Source: Diphasiastrum complanatum
Lineage: Eukaryota; Streptophyta; Lycopodiopsida; Lycopodiales; Lycopodiaceae
Direction of reading: 5' to 3'
NCBI GenBank assembly: GCA_029204225.1
Contig: CM055093.1
Coordinates: 34,234,525 to 34,298,524 of the forward strand
Length of the DNA stretch: 64,000 nt
Shown: positions 46,299 through 57,032 of the stretch, in pieces
Position numbering within the stretch: the stretch's first letter is position 1
How the letters are laid out: each line of letters starts with the position of its first letter
Position numbers and translations under genes: made by a program
The notes under the pieces: model-generated
What the model saw: only the letters and a program-made list of their open reading frames with translations
Told to the model about the DNA's origin: nothing
Database searches by the model: none

Positions 46299-47144
46299 AT
46301 GGCATCTATAAATGCATATCTTTTGGATACTAATGAAAGGCTCAACAAAACTAACTATTCTATATGGAAAGTTAGAATGGAATCTATCATGATCATGCAA
46401 GATCTGATGGAAATTGTAAATGGTAAGGAGGGTGAACCTATTCATCCTCAAGAAAAAGCCAAATACATCAAGAGGTGCAATGTTGCACTACATTGCATAA
46501 AAATGAATGTTGCAAATGAACTCTTAAGAGAGGTAGGAGATTGCACTTCAGCTCAAGATGCTTGGGAGACTTTGCAAAAGGTCTATGAATCCAAGAACCA
46601 AACTAGAATGTTAGCTTTGAAGAATCAAATCTATAGAAGCTATCAAAAGAAAGGAGAGAGTGCACATACTTTTGTCCTAAGAGTAAAGGAATTGAACAAA
46701 GAGCTAGCCTTTATAAGTGACCCTATCAAGGATGAAGAGCTTGTTCAACTCATATTGAATGGACTAAGCTTTGAATTTGACAATTTGGTTCAGGGATATG
46801 CAATTATGGGTAAGCTACCCATACTTGAAGAACTCCAAGGCACACTCATGGCCGAGGAATCAAGAAGGAGCCAAATGCAAGAGAGGATGGATAGGCTTTC
46901 CATCCAAGGTGGAGATGACCAAGATCTCTTCACCAAAGGCAAAGGCAAGTCCAAAGGCAAAGGATCAACATTCAAGAAGTCTACAAAGCTTGAGGATCAA
47001 GAAGGACCCCCAAAGGCATCTCCATCAACCACCAAAGTCAAGAAGGACAAATCAAAGGTGAAGTGCTACTATTGTAGCAAGATGTGGGGCATTATGCATC
47101 GGAATGCTTCAAGAGGAAGCAAGATCAAAGCCAAGCCAACATGA
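46299..47144 (+). pseudogene. Element B Gag, frameshifted in zinc knuckle
   Basis: Starts MASINAYLLDTNERLNKTNY. About 800 bases of leader separate it from the PBS. The copia Gag domain runs to about residue 200 (SIWKVRMESIMIMQDLME; AQDAWETLQKVYESKNQTR; LVQLILNGLSFEFDNLV). A Lys/Ser-rich stretch leads to the zinc knuckle, which begins CYYCSK at about 47062 and breaks at about 47083 by an extra two bases (ATGTGGGG). The pol frame picks up MGHYASEC, the rest of the same knuckle. Without the shift, gag and pol would form one frame, as is normal for copia. Confidence 0.9.
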
Positions 47145-50100
47145 GCAAAGAGGAGGAGGAGGAGAGTTCACATGATGACTCTCTCATGATGTCCATATTT
47201 TCTTCAACAAGCTTCAAAGGAGAAGATCCTTGGTGGATTGACTCGGGTGCTAGTTCACACATGACTAGTAAAAGGGAGTTTTTTTCTTCTCTCTTATCTT
47301 ATGATGGACCTATAAAGTCTATCTATACAGCAAATGATGAAGCTTGTAAGATTGAAGGAGTTGGTAGCATTCCCCTTTGCTTAGGATCTTCCCAAAAGAT
47401 CAACATAGAAGGTGTTTTGTACATTCCTACGATAACAAAGAATCTACTAAGTGTTGGCCAAATGGTAGACAATGGTTTCAATGTTGACTTTGCTTCAAAT
47501 GAATGTTTCATCAAGAAGAAGGGTAAGATAGTGGCTAAGGGCACTAGACTTGGCAAACTTTATAAGCTGGATGCATTTGTGGATACTAATGTTGTCATGT
47601 TGGCCGAGAAGAGCAAGATATCTACCTTTACTTTATGGCACAAAAGACTTGGACATGTCAACTCGGGTTCCATGGAGGCTATGATCAAGAAGGAGTATGC
47701 TTTAGGCCTACCAAGGTCTATTGGGAAGGAAGACAAGGTTTGTGAAGCTTGTGACTTATCCAAGGCACATAAGAAGGTGTTTCCTAACTCCATCACAAAG
47801 TCATCTCATCATCTTGAACTCATACACTCGGATGTGCACATTGCTAGCACCAAATCTAATGGAGGTTCATCCATGTTTTTAACCTTCATTGATGACTACT
47901 CAAGATATTGTTGGGTGTTCTTAATTTCCTTCAAGTCTCAAGTATTTGATACTTTTGTAAAGTTTAAGTTGTTTGTGGAAAAGCATCATAATCATAGCAT
48001 CAAGATTCTTAGAAGTGACAATGGTGGAGAATTCATCTCCAATGAGTTCAAGGCCTTTTGTGAGGAGGAAGGGATCAAGAAAGAGACTTCTTGTCCTTAC
48101 ACTCCTCAACAAAATGGAGTTGCTGAAAGAAGGAATAGAACATTATGTGAATGTTCTAAGGCTTTAAGATTAGATGCTTGTTTGCCCAAATCCTTTTGGG
48201 CTGAGTCTCTTGTATGTGCAAACTACTTGATGAATAGGGTGTCTTGCAAAGCAATTGAAGGCAAAACTCCTTATGAGATGTTGTATGGAAAGAAACCCAA
48301 TCTTAATCACTTGAAAGTTTTTGGGTGTATATGTTATGTGCATGTGCCATTAGAAACAAGAACCAAGGAGGATCCATCTTCCACAAGAGGGATCATGCTT
48401 GGATATGCAAGCTCAAGCAAGGGCTACAAAGTCTATCTCCCATCCTTGAACAAATTTGTTGTTTCAAGGGATGTCATCTCTGATGAACATCATATGCATA
48501 TGCTTGAAGAAGGCTCAAGTGCTCCAACAATCAAGAAGAAGATGGCCGAGGAGCAAGATCTTGGTTTTGAGGAGGAGCTCATGGAGGAGCAAGCACCAAA
48601 CCCACCTATCACACCAAGGAGATCTTCAAGGGCAAAAGTGGAGCCATCAAGGCTCACATATCAAGGCAAAGGACAGCAAGTTGAGGGTATCTCATCCACT
48701 TCTTATGCTTTATCTAGTTTTGAAGAACCGTCTAATGTTGAAGATGCATTGAACTCCAAAGAATGGTATAAAGCTATGTTGGATGAGTATGATGCCTTGA
48801 TTGAGAATGAAACTTGGTTGCTTGTTGAGAGACCTCAAAGGAATGTAATAGGATGCAAGTGGGTCTTCAAGCTTAAGTTGAATGCAAATGGGAGTGTTAA
48901 CAAATATAAAGCAAGATTAGTTGCAAAAGGTTATGCTCAAGAGAGAGGGATAGACTATGAGGAAACTTTTGCACCCGTGGCCAAGATGGTCACAATAAGA
49001 CTAATCATTGCACTTGCATCACATTTTGGATGGATTCTATGTCAAATGGATGTCTCTAATGCTTTCTTGAATGGTTTTTTGGAAGAGGATATCTATATGG
49101 AGCAGCCACAAGGGTTCATCAAGCATGGAATGGAGAACAAAGTATGCCATCTCCAAAGAAGCATCTATGGCTTGAAGCAAGCCTCGAGATCTTGGAATTC
49201 AAGACTACATTGCTATCTTATTTCACTTTCTTTTGTTCAAAGTGAATATGATCCCACTCTTTACATTAAGTTTGATGATGTTGGTATTGTACTTTTACTC
49301 ATTTATGTATATGACATCATCATTAGTGGAAATAGTGTTGATGGTATTGAAAAAATCAAGATAGATCTATCCTTAGAGTTCAAGATGGTAGATCTAGGGT
49401 GTCTTCACTTCATATTAGGCATAGAAGTACTTAGAGGGTCTGATTTTATCTTTATAAGTCAAGTAAACTATGCTCAAAGTCTTTTGAAGAAGTTTAAGAT
49501 GGAAGTATGCAAAAGTGTTGACACACCAATGGAGCAAGATGTAAAAGTGCCAAATGAAGATGATGAAAGATCCTTCATGGATATCACTTTGTTTAGGCAA
49601 CTTATAGGTTCCTTAATGTGGATCACTATAACTAGACCAGATCTTAGCTTTAGTGTATGTAGGTTGAGCCAATCCATGCAAAAGCCATTGAATATCTATT
49701 GGAAAAAGACTAAGAGGATTCTAAGATACATCTCAGGTACATTGGATTTTGGGATTCTATATAGAGGAGATGTGATTAACCTTCATGCATTTAGTGATTC
49801 AGATTTTGCAGGGGACAAGAGGGATAGGAGATCAACAAGTGCCTATTCAACTTTCATAGGAGAAGGTGTGGTTTCATGGCTTTCAAAAAAGCAAGAAATT
49901 ATATCTCTATCTTCAACCGAGGCCGAGTACAAAGCTTTGACAACCACTACAAAGGAGGTACTTTGGATCAAGAGATTATTGGTGGAACTAAAGATCATGG
50001 ATTCAGATGAGGCACCAATCATCTACAATGACAATATATCAGCCCAACACCTTGCATCTAATCCAATCTTCCATGCAAGATCTAAGCACATTGAGATATG

Positions 50101-50167
50101 CCATCACTTTGTGAGAGAAATGGTGCAAGCCAAGGAGATTGCTTTGGAGCATGTTCCAAGCAATTAA
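47084..50167 (+). pseudogene. Element B Pol (PR-INT-RT-RH), inactivated
   Basis: 1027 codons open. Zinc knuckle end at residues 1-8. PR active site WWIDSGASSHM at 50-60. Pre-integrase LWHKRLGHVNSG and CEACDLSKAHK. Integrase with IHSDV, RSDNGGEF and QNGVAERRNRTL, so all three acidic residues are kept. RT from KEWYKAMLDEYDAL, with CQMDVSNAFLNGFLEEDIYM and HLQRSIYGLKQASRSW. The YVDD box reads YVYD at 49304-49315. RNase H has HAFSDSDFAGDKRD, SSTEAEYKAL and IYNDN (D, E, D kept). TAA at 50165 ends it inside the LTKPL motif region. The usual end of the frame is TAG at 50267. The RT change alone should abolish DNA synthesis. Confidence 0.92.
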
Positions 50168-50271
50168 TGTGTAGCTGATCTACTTACTAAACCACTTCAA
50201 AAGACACCTTTTATGAAGTTCAGATCATCACTTGGAGTGATTAGTAAAGCAATGATTGAACCAAGCTAGAT

Positions 50272-50283
50272 AGTGAGGAGGAG
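50272..50283 (+). other. Element B polypurine tract
   Basis: AGTGAGGAGGAG directly before the 3' LTR; the same GAGGAGGAG core as in element A. Confidence 0.85.
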
Positions 50284-50965
50284 TGTTAAAAATTCACAAT
50301 TCTAGCTTGACTAGTTTTGGTCATATGACTTGTAAATAGTTAGATGGTCATGATGTGGCTTGTCACACGTGCCAAATAGCATAGGATTCCATTCATAAGG
50401 ATTTTCTCAAGTAGACCTAAGTGTTAGAACCTTTGGAATGAGTCCAAATTATGCTTAGATACAAGGGAGAAAAAATAGGAGCTATTTTTGGTAATTTTTG
50501 CATTGTTGAGGGATCTCCAAGATTCCAACCCTAACTTGGTAGGGATGAAAGATCCACCAAAATTAGCATTAGGGATAGGTTTAGGGCTACTCATACCTGC
50601 TTAAAACCGTGATGGATCATGTATATATAGGTGATGATATCTCACCAAAATCAATCAAGCAATTTCATGATTTTTCTCTCATAATGGTGCAATTGCTCTT
50701 TATGTTCATAATTGTTTGAGTACTTGTGATTACTAATGATTATAGGATTGAATGTAGGTCTGGTGTACAATACTCAGACTGTGGGAGGCCGTACTTTCAC
50801 ACGTGTGAAGCCTTCTTCAAGGATTTGGGCCATTTAGTGAGGTTCAAGCATAGATTTTTGATGGATTTTGATGGTTCAACTTGTGCTAATCTTATGAAAT
50901 CATAATCTATTGTTTCACTCATCATTTCAAGTGTTTTAGGATCCTTATTTGCTGTAATTTTTACA
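50284..50965 (+). repeat. Element B 3' LTR
   Basis: 682 bases, nine substitutions and no indels relative to the 5' LTR. TATATATA at about 50622 and the palindrome at 50796-50809. Confidence 0.95.
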
Positions 50966-52328
50966 GTGGACAGGATCAAAACCATCACTCAGACATATTC
51001 GAGTTATTTGGACATCACTTTCGTTCAGATCCTTGAGGATCTAAGAAGAAAGCTAGATGACAAGAGCAGACAAACGATCTTCATCGACTATTCCCTAGAC
51101 CGCAAGGCATACAAGCTCTACAATTTGGATACCGAGAAGGCATTCACTAGTAGAGATGTCAGTTTTGTGGAAGACCAATTCATCGACCACAAAGGGAAAG
51201 CTACTGATAAATCCAACTCTGGAATCGAGCAACCAATCAATTCCGATCCAAAGATTCAACTGCAGAATCTCGACGCTGACTCAGATGATGAGTCAAAATC
51301 TCAACGAGTCAACCCACATCAGATCAAGACCAAAGGTTTAGCAGGTCCAGACAACCTCCATCTAGATTTATGAACGATCTGGCCTGCTACTTTATGTAGG
51401 AACCGATCGTGGTTTCTGAGGCCCAGGAATTCAAGATGACTGGGTCCAGCCCACTATTGTCTCGAAATCCAAATTCAACAAGATCGACCCAGCAGACTAA
51501 TCTTTATCAGTCAGCAACAATGTCTCAACAACGTGCTGAAAAAGTATGGAATGGCCAACTGCAAACCCAGTCTCTTTTCACTCGACCCTGGACTAAAGCT
51601 ATCAAAGGAACAGTCTCCTCAAACTGAGGCAGAAAAGGAGGAAATGAAGCGCGACCCGTTTCAATCCATCATCGGCTCACTGATGTACGCAATGATCTGC
51701 ACGCGACCAGACATTGCATATTCAATCAGTACACTCAGCTAGTTCCTATCAAATCCAGGCGTAGTTCATTGGAAAGCACTAGCAAAGGTCATGAACAAAA
51801 ACTCTCAGCATCTGCTACGGAGGCAGCCAAACTGCCAACATCCTTGAAGCCTACACAGACGCGGATTGAGCAGGAGATGTCGACACCAGAAAATCAACTT
51901 TTGGATTTGTATTTTAATACAACCAAGGCCCAATCTCATGGAACAGCCGGAAGCATACCTCAGTTGCATTATCATCAATGGAATCCGAATACATAGCCAC
52001 CACAAATGCAATCAAAGAGACAATCTGGCTAAGGCAACTTCTCGCAAACTTGAACCTTGCACAACCGCTTCCTACAACAATCTATTGTGACAATCAAAGC
52101 ACAATAGCATTTTCTTTCAATCTGAGATTTCACTCTCGTAGCAAACATATAGAACTCCGGTATCATTACCTTAGAGAGAAAGTGCACAACAAGGAAGTAG
52201 AACTGATTTTTTGCAGAACAAACTACATGGCAGCAGATTACTTCACAAAGCCTCTATCAAAGGAGCAACATCTCAGATTTAACAATATGTTAAATCTGAA
52301 GATAAAAGTTTTTCAAGATCCTCATTAA
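50966..52328 (+). pseudogene. Element C integrase end, RT end and RNase H (second part)
   Basis: Resumes exactly where B cut: WTGSKPSLRHIRV after GKTPYEV on the left side. The integrase C-terminus follows (QTIFIDYSLDRKAYKLYNLD; FTSRDVSFVEDQF). RT then jumps from the linker near 51373 to its end (LDPGLKLSKEQSP; IIGSLMYAMICTRPDIAYSI), so the catalytic core is deleted. RNase H is in pieces: SSMESEYIATTNAIKE (Glu), TTIYCDNQSTIAFSF (Asp), FHSRSKHIELRYHYL, ADYFTKPLSKEQH, ending at a TAA at 52326-52328. Confidence 0.8.
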
Positions 52329-52335
52329 AGGGGAG
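52327..52335 (+). other. Element C polypurine tract
   Basis: AAAGGGGAG immediately before the LTR start TGTTAG at 52336. Confidence 0.8.
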
Positions 52336-53167
52336 TGTTAGATTTCTTATGCTCAATCTTAAAAATCGTTAAGTAATGAGCATCTTGAAAACGGAAGGCC
52401 GACAACATGATTTTGGACCTTCACATTTTTTTCCATTTATGCCTTAAAACGATTTAAGGCAACTTTGCTTTTTAACTTCCTCGCCCTTTTTCGTGCCTTC
52501 ACGAAAAAAGCGACACACTAGCCAGAATGACTTAAAAAAATCATTTTTGGACCACCTTCGCCTTTTTGCCCTTTGCGAAAACTGCGACACTAAACCCAGA
52601 TTGCCTTAAAACCATTTTTTGGGCACCTTCGTCTTTTTCGCCTCTTTGCAAAAAATGTGACACTATACCCAGAATGCCTTAAAACCATTTTTGGGCACCT
52701 TCGCCTTTTTCGTTGTCTTAAACTAAGGCACCTTCGGCTTTTTCGCATTTTTCTACATTGGCAAACTGACGTCACCAAACGTATCAGCAACTCTAAAAAC
52801 AGCTGGACAACCAAATATCCAAAAGGCGGTAAAGCGGTTGCCAACTTTGTACATATGCAAAGACTGACGTAAATAACCTTAAAGGCTTGTAAGATATTTT
52901 CTCTCTTGTAAATCTCTATATTAGCTGAATCAAGTTATGTAAGCGTCAAGAAGAACAATTGGTTTTTCTCTTTCAATCAGAGTTATCTGTAGCCAGCGTT
53001 ATCGTGCTCAACAAGCTGAAGTTATTACTTAAAGCCATTGTACTCATTGTTGATATTTATCAGAGTGCAATTTTTGTCTCACTATTGCGTCGTTCATTTG
53101 TGCAAACTGTAAAAATTCTTCTACTTGAATATTTCTGCTGCTAACTGTTGCGTTTTCGTTCCTACAC
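52336..53167 (+). repeat. Element C 3' LTR (right end uncertain)
   Basis: Begins TGTTAGATTTCTTATGC next to the PPT. A TACA at about 53167 is one possible end; without the 5' copy the end is a guess. It contains the tandem block listed separately. Confidence 0.6.
52440..52756 (+). repeat. Tandem ~75-base repeats in the element C LTR
   Basis: About four units, each of the form GCCTTAAAACCATTTTTGG, CACCTTCGCCTTTTTCG, TTTGCGAAAA, TGCGACACTA and ACCCAGAATG. Starts are near 52440, 52528, 52602 and 52675. Within a unit the TTTTTCGC and GCGAAAA halves can pair. Confidence 0.75.
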
Positions 53168-53451
53168 ACCTACACTCTGAGCAACCGAGCCTCCGCTACG
53201 CTCACGACCATCGTTTGTACGACACCTTAATCAAAACAGTCTTTGCAATTTCATTTTTCATTTTTTCAGACCGAGCATTTTTCATCATTTTCTTTGCTGA
53301 CTTTATTGGTAAAACATGACTTAAAGATGATCCAATGCATGAACGATCTGTTAATTAGTTCTTTGCCACCAAACATGATCTGCAAAAGACATACAAAACT
53401 CAAATTATGTTTAATGAATAAATAATCCATGTTATCAAGTGCAAATTAAAC
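53168..53451. other. No recognisable gene
   Basis: Spacer between the C LTR and the next minus-strand frames; short T-rich frames only. Confidence 0.3.
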
Positions 53452-54114
53452 TTAAATGACATAAAAATCAAAGAAATAGTTTATATGAAAACATACTTGA
53501 ATGTTCGAATTTTTTTTTTGATTGCCGCTATGTGTAGATAAGTCATCAATATTCTTCATCGGTACTCTCTTTCTTTTTCTCTTCATCATTGAATATTTGA
53601 TAACTTTTATATCAACAACAGATTTTAAACTCTCGGATCGCAACTTTTCCATGGATTCTAACATTCTTGGTTTGATCCCCGAAGAGTAGTGACTGTATCA
53701 TTCAACTCTGCCATAGCATTCTTGAGTGCATTGTTTTCAACACTAGTGTGTTGCACATAATGAAACAATGGTGATTTGCACGTTGCAATTGTTGATTAAC
53801 AAACTATAATTGTTGATCAAGACAATGTATGTTATGTATTCCAATATCACGCAACCTTTGACAATATCCAAGTAATCCCTATTTCCTTCACATACAAATT
53901 TGGGAAAATGAGTTACGGACTTAAAATCTGGACACAAATTGGTAGCTGGATCATTAGGATAAATTGATTCATCCACCCACAAATATATATTCATATGATT
54001 ATTCATTCTCAATTCTCTAACTATTGCAATAGCATTCTCTACAACTTTCAAATTTTTCTTAATAATTGGAGTGCATTTCATAGGAAGAGCAACATGCAAA
54101 TGGAACATTGCCAT
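53452..54114 (-). pseudogene. Unknown minus-strand gene fragment with coiled coil
   Basis: Starts MAMFHLHVALPMKCTPIIKK at 54114 and runs through YLWVDESIYPNDPATN and FVCEGNRDYLDIVKG to a stop at 53743. A further stretch reads VENNALKNAMAELNDTVTTL at about 53740-53680, then after a frame change LESMEKLRSESLKSVVDIK and a basic KRKRKRVPMK. Heptad-like Leu spacing suggests a coiled coil, and KRKRKR a nuclear signal. Family unknown; frame changes suggest a decayed gene or transposon protein. Confidence 0.3.
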
Positions 54115-54479
54115 TTTTTAAAGCTACAATTCGTAAATGCTTCAAACTACAGTAAATCAACATGAATAGATCTAGCATACCTTACTTTTGTAATGTTTAT
54201 GTCATGCTGAAAAATCGTCCCGCCTCAATTCATTATAAGCATACAGTGAATTCAAAAGTTTTGCTACTCCCGCTTCAGTTTTTGCATTGAGCACACCAAG
54301 TTTTCAGTCGTAAAGCTCTAGTCCCAAATTTTGGAACGAGCATGCAGAGAAGTTATTACGTCTCATGCTTAACTAACTTTTGTCTGAAGTTAACCATACC
54401 AGTTAAACGTCGGGCAAGGCCAGAAACTCGAAAAACGGTGACCAGAATTTACCAGATCACAATCTCTCTCTATGTAACC
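54115..54479. other. No recognisable gene
   Basis: 365 bases without a supported frame; joins element J at about 54480. Confidence 0.3.
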
Positions 54480-54499
54480 TCTCTCTAAAGTGAAATTTC

Positions 54500-55130
54500 T
54501 TAAAGGGCCCATTTTGAGCCCATATTTCCCCTAACATGATTTGCAACCCAAGATATTTCTTCTCCTAAATTTGTAATCCCATAGTTTGCAGATATCTGAC
54601 TCTTTGTGTCATTAATCAACATCAGACAATTTCCTATCATAAGAGAGTCATCCACAAATATTGTCAAAATCACAAACTTCTTTTCTATTATTTTTATATA
54701 GACATTACAGTCTGGTAGTGTAGGAGTGAAGCCTAGAGACTTCAGGAGATTGTCGAGCTTCTTAATACCAAGCTCGTGATGCTTGTTTGAGACCATAGAT
54801 ACATCGATGTAGTCGACAAGCGTAGTCTCAATTTTTTGGGTCTTCATATCCTTTAGGTGGCTTCATGAAAATTTCTTCATCTAGGTCTCCATGGAGAAAG
54901 GTTGTATTTACATCTATATGGTGTACTTCCAGATCATATTTTGTTGCATAGGTGAGGAGTATTGACATCTTGACCATCGACGAGTATGTATCAAAATAGT
55001 CAATACCATACCTCTGTGTGTAGCCCTTGGCGACAAGTCAAGTCTTGTATTGTCGACACTTCCATCTGATTTTAGCTTCCTTTTGTAGACCTATTTGCAG
55101 TCAACTTTTTTCTTTCCTTCAAGAAGTGAC
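54500..55130 (-). pseudogene. Element J reverse transcriptase remnant
   Basis: Starts with the RT linker (KFWKQAMSEEIGSII) and breaks into several frames. It retains YGLKQ-like text near 54780, NLLKSLGFTPTLPDCNVYIK at 54760, ILTIFVDDSLMIGN (active site FVDD) at 54670, and SANYGITNLGEEI before ending near 54500. RNase H is absent. Confidence 0.65.
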
Positions 55131-55653
55131 TCAAGTGCCTGATTATGCTTCCAATCTCCTCTGACATTGCTTGCTTCCAAAATTTTCCTTCTGGATTCTG
55201 GATAGCTTTTAGATATGTCGTCGACTCTTCAATGTATCTGCAGTATTCAACATTTGTGTCTTCACTCCACCAAAGATTGTCGATGTATCGATCAGGGGGA
55301 CTTCTTATTCTTGTCGACCTTCTTGGTCTACCAAGTTCACTAAGGTGATCAACTGTAGACTTCATTTTGAGTAAAACTTCATATGGTGTTATTCCTTCAA
55401 GAGCTCCAATACTCCTCAAGGCTTTGATCTTCAATGAGAATTGCTTCTCAACATATGCTTTGAATAATAGGAAAAAATCATACACCATAATACTTGAAGA
55501 GAGAAGATATGTGCATCTTCTGTGATCATCCTCCTTTGGAAGATTGGACATATAAGAAACATAAAGAGAGTTTGCACTCTCACTTGGATCCAATTTGTAG
55601 ATGCCTTCAAATCTTGATCCATATGCAAGGATCTCACCATCTTCCTTGATCAC
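55072..55653 (-). pseudogene. Element J integrase remnant with large internal deletion
   Basis: DGEILAYGSRFEGIYKLD is the pre-integrase start. FKAYVEKQFSLKIKALRS reaches the second Asp region, then jumps directly to ITPYEVLLKMKSTVDHLSEL, so the catalytic Glu region is lost. The linker RPRRSTRIRSPPDRYID is typical of copia between integrase and RT. Confidence 0.7.
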
Positions 55654-56738
55654 ACAATTGTCAACATGGAAATTGACATCAAGGCCGCTATCAATAAGTT
55701 GGCCAACACTTAAGATGTTCTTTGTAAGTTTGGGACAAAAAGAACATTGTTGAGAAAGAGATCTTTGGAAGATGCAAGCTTCAAGGAAATAATCCCTACT
55801 CCTTCAATATTGCCCTCATGCTCACTTGCAATGTATATGGTCTTCTTGACTCCATCATAAGGCATAGTAGATGAAAAGGAGTGCTTGGAGCCACAGATAT
55901 GTGAAGATGCTCCACTATCAATATACTATGAGTCATCCTTGTTGAAGGTGGAAGAGGAGAAGCTTGATGCCATAAGAGAGCCTTCTCCATCACTTGCGAA
56001 ATAGTCTTCCTTCTCATTAGAGACGTTGGCTTGCTTGAGTTGATTCTTCTTCTTGAAGCAATTGGTGGCATAATGGCCTTTCTTGCCACAATAAAAGCAC
56101 TTGACCTTCTTCTTCTTCAAACTTGAAGTAGAAGCATGAGAGGTGTCATCCTCCTCTCCATATTGGTCATTGGCTTTGTCATTAGAGAAGTGATGGTGTT
56201 GCTTCTTACTCCTCTCTATGTGCTTGGCAAATAGAACTTTACCATCATCATGATTGAGTGATAGCTTGTCCATCCTCAAGAGTTTGTCTTGATTCTTCAT
56301 AAATAAGCACACTTTGAAGGGCCTCCAAACTTGGTAGCTCCTCCTTAATGGCATAGGATTGGACAAGGTTCTCATATTCATCTCTCAAGCCATTGAGAAT
56401 GACTTGGACTAACTCACTTTGATTGATTGAATCACCAATGCAAGCAAGCTCCCTATGAATATCCTTGACTCTTAAAACATAATTAGATGCACACTCATCA
56501 CTCTTTTGACTATTTTGGAAGATTTGATTTCAAAGAGTAAGGATCCTAGAGGTGTTCCTAGCCTCATAGATAGACTTGAGACAATCCCAAGCTTTCTTGG
56601 ATGTAGTATAATCACCAATCTCTCTCAAAATCTCATTAGAGACATTCATCTTGATAAAGTGGAGAGCCATCCTAGCTCTCTTCTTGTATTTTTGTACATC
56701 TTGAAGGACTTGAGGCTCCTCCTCAATCCCAAGTACAA
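55654..56738 (-). pseudogene. Element J Gag-PR remnant
   Basis: From the break at 56738 the Gag reads DIVLGIEEEPQVLQDVQK, ARMALHFIKMNVSNEIL and TSKKAWDCLKSIYEARN, with later frame changes. The zinc knuckle CFYCGKKGHYATNC (56100 region) is intact. PR has YIDSGASSHICGS, preceded by TAG where Trp is expected. SLKLASSKDLFLNNVLF closes PR. Confidence 0.7.
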
Positions 56739-57018
56739 TGTCCAGTTAGAATTAAAGTTAGAATCATTGTGTTACTGTATTGTGGGTCCTATCAGTGGAT
56801 AAGAATCAGTTGGCCTCGCCGTGAGGCAAGTCGACAGGACACGCGTCCCGCCAACGGCAACCTGGGTCATGCATGGGTTGCCTGAGTGAACAACTATATG
56901 TACAGTGTAATTTCATTTTGAGAAATACAGTTGCTGTGTGAGCTTGCTGAGGAGAGTGATTTTCTGTCTATGTTACTGTGTAGCATGATCTGTGTTCCTG
57001 TGCAAAGCAAATTCTAAG
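56739..57018 (+). repeat. Element I 5' LTR
   Basis: About 280 bases from TGTCCAGTTAGAATTAAAG to AAATTCTAAG beside the PBS; TTAGAATT and AATTCTAA form imperfect inverted ends. Exact ends are uncertain because there is no second LTR. Confidence 0.6.
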
Positions 57019-57019
57019 T

Positions 57020-57032
57020 TGGTATCAGAGCC
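57020..57032 (+). other. Primer-binding site of element I (initiator tRNA-Met)
   Basis: TGGTATCAGAGCC, a perfect match to the common plant PBS. Confidence 0.95.

Larger units (their letters stand above)
44806..50965 (+). mobile_element. Element B: full-length Ty1/copia retrotransposon
   Basis: 6160 bases with two 682-base LTRs differing at 9 positions (1.3 %), TSD GTGGA, PBS, gag, pol in the copia order PR-INT-RT-RH, and a PPT. It is the youngest and only structurally complete element in the window. Three coding lesions were seen: a 2-base frameshift in the zinc knuckle, a D-to-Y change in the RT active site, and a stop near the end of RNase H. It is thus complete in structure but probably non-autonomous. 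It shares its gag family with element A. Confidence 0.95.
43856..53167 (+). mobile_element. Element C: Ty1/copia, 5' truncated, split by element B
   Basis: Begins inside the protease at about 43856 (FTHSQVVQLGDNSSH), fused head-to-head to element D. It is interrupted at 44805/50966 by element B and resumes at 50966. It ends in RNase H, a polypurine tract and one LTR from 52336. The 5' LTR, gag and half of PR are missing, and RT core is deleted. Confidence 0.8.
54480..56738 (-). mobile_element. Element J: Ty1/copia remnant, truncated by element I
   Basis: Minus-strand Gag, PR, a deleted integrase and part of RT. Its Gag N-terminus, PBS and 5' LTR are missing because element I begins at 56739, and the RNase H and 3' LTR are missing on the left. 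No continuation of J was found to the right of I and N. Confidence 0.75.
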
